The notes under the pieces were generated by a model. It ran no database searches and was not told where the DNA came from. It worked only from the letters and a program-made list of their open reading frames with translations. Position numbers and translations under genes: made by a program. This document shows, one piece after another, positions 63,285 through 64,000 of a stretch of 64,000 nt of DNA. Each line of letters starts with the position of its first letter. Positions within the stretch are counted from its first letter, which is position 1. The stretch is from Pseudomonas resinovorans NBRC 106553 (GTDB lineage Bacteria > Pseudomonadota > Gammaproteobacteria > Pseudomonadales > Pseudomonadaceae): NCBI RefSeq assembly GCF_000412695.1, contig NC_021499.1, positions 3,720,001 to 3,784,000 of the forward strand, given 5' to 3'.

Positions 63285-64000
63285 ATGGGGTACGTCACCA
63301 CGAAGGATGGAGTCGAGATTTTCTACAAGGACTGGGGGCCGAAAGACGCGCAGGTGATCCATTTCCATCACGGCTGGCCGCTCAGCGCGGACGACTGGGA
63401 TACGCAGATGCTGTACTTCCTGGCCCGCGGTTTTCGCGTGGTGGCCCACGACCGCCGTGGCCACGGCCGCTCCAGCCAGGTGTGGGACGGCCACGACATG
63501 GACCATTACGCCGACGACGTGGCGGCGGTGGTGAACCACCTCGGCACCCGAGGCGCCATCCATGTGGGCCACTCCACCGGCGGCGGCGAGGTCGCCCGCT
63601 ACGTCGCTCGTTATCCGGACGATCCGGTGCCCAAGGCGGTGCTCATCAGCGCCGTGCCGCCACTGATGGTGAAGACCGAGAAGAACCCCGGCGGCCTGCC
63701 CAAGGATGTGTTCGACGGCCTCCAGGCCCAGCTCGCGGCCAACCGCGCGCAGTTCTACCGCGACGTTCCCGCCGGCCCCTTCTACGGCTACAACCGCCCC
63801 GGTGCCGAACCCTCCGAAGGCATCATCGCCAACTGGTGGCGGCAGGGCATGATGGGCGGCGCGAAGGCCCATTACGATGGCATCGTCGCCTTCTCCCAGA
63901 CCGACTTCACCGCGGACCTCCAGGCCATCACCATCCCCGTGTTGGTGATGCATGGCGACGACGACCAGATCGTGCCCTACGAGAACGCCGGCGTGCTCTC
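63285..64000 (+). CDS. Alpha/beta hydrolase, non-heme chloroperoxidase/arylesterase-like, cut by window end
   Basis: The first 238 codons are present. The fold shows the oxyanion stretch HHGWPLSADDWD, the strand RVVAHDRRGHGRSSQ and the nucleophile elbow GHSTGGGEVARYV with its Ser. A probable acid Asp lies in VMHGDDDQIVP. The catalytic His lies beyond the edge. Such enzymes are esterases that can perhydrolyse carboxylic acids and so halogenate with peroxide. GGAG lies 9 bases before the ATG. Substrate unknown. Confidence 0.85.
   Translation, partial: MGYVTTKDGVEIFYKDWGPKDAQVIHFHHGWPLSADDWDTQMLYFLARGFRVVAHDRRGHGRSSQVWDGHDMDHYADDVAAVVNHLGTRGAIHVGHSTGGGEVARYVARYPDDPVPKAVLISAVPPLMVKTEKNPGGLPKDVFDGLQAQLAANRAQFYRDVPAGPFYGYNRPGAEPSEGIIANWWRQGMMGGAKAHYDGIVAFSQTDFTADLQAITIPVLVMHGDDDQIVPYENAGVL

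Noticed and set aside
1..64000. CRISPR array, tRNA, rRNA, insertion sequence or prophage
   Set aside because: No evenly spaced repeats with unique spacers, no cloverleaf or rRNA sequence noticed, and no transposase or phage gene among the coding regions; the many short palindromes are dispersed intergenic repeats.

Overview
The window is high-GC gammaproteobacterial chromosome and reads as a Pseudomonas-type genome. Supporting evidence seen here: a class II medium-chain PHA synthase, an OprD-family porin, the carbon-starvation block cstA-yjiX-yjiA, a MucR-like MHYT-GGDEF-EAL protein, a DUF1615 lipoprotein, and the families of short palindromic intergenic repeats common in this genus. The genus assignment is inference. 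I see no rRNA, tRNA, CRISPR array, transposase or prophage.

Region 1 (1-12.5 kb) is sugar-acid catabolism. An IlvD/Edd-type aldonate dehydratase, a FadR-type GntR regulator and an FAD-linked 2-hydroxyacid dehydrogenase are followed by a lone PHA synthase and an amidase. Then come an alpha-ketoglutarate semialdehyde dehydrogenase and an AraD1/GguC-like FAH-fold protein with a divergent LysR regulator. The dehydratase, FAH protein and semialdehyde dehydrogenase fit a non-phosphorylating pentonate-to-2-oxoglutarate route. Region 2 (12-24 kb) is mixed: a tautomerase, a SleB-type hydrolase, a class I amidotransferase, a YeeE transporter, an acetyltransferase, an RTX repeat protein, a PLD-fold protein lacking its catalytic histidine, zapA with its small partner, and DNA polymerase II.

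Region 3 (24-31 kb) couples a Cache sensor kinase and LuxR-type regulator to a divergent OprD-type porin, with the cstA-yjiX-yjiA operon beyond it. Both the porin and cstA leaders carry Crc/Hfq-type CA motifs. Region 4 (31.2-33 kb) is the most unusual part: a tandem duplication of about 0.9 kb. Each copy has a promoter, a long structured leader RNA and a roughly 105-residue unknown protein. Flanks and proteins are almost identical between copies, but the leaders have diverged strongly while keeping their fold. In each leader a copy-specific 8-nt word sits in two hairpin loops, and its 7-nt reverse complement sits between them. The word differs between copies, yet all three sites have changed together.

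Region 5 (33-47 kb) holds two LysE-type exporters, a TonB receptor/PepSY/ExbB-like operon with a DUF2946 gene upstream, and a sulfide/persulfide locus (MBL-fold dioxygenase, split YeeE pair, CsoR-family sensor with two matching operators). It also holds the MucR-like protein, an Lrp regulator, and an orphan polyamine-binding protein behind a strong sigma-54 promoter. Region 6 (47-58.6 kb) holds an orphan fimbrial adhesin and two tandem paralogous yhiI-rbbA-yhhJ ABC operons, with the 3-prime remnant of a third copy. Region 7 (58.8-62.3 kb) is an aromatic amine dehydrogenase operon (aauBEDA plus a cytochrome c), divergent from the second ABC operon. The window ends in a GrpB-family gene and an alpha/beta hydrolase cut by the edge.

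Many gene pairs overlap by ATGA or GTGA, which fixed several starts. Large antisense ORFs were treated as GC-rich shadows and left out.
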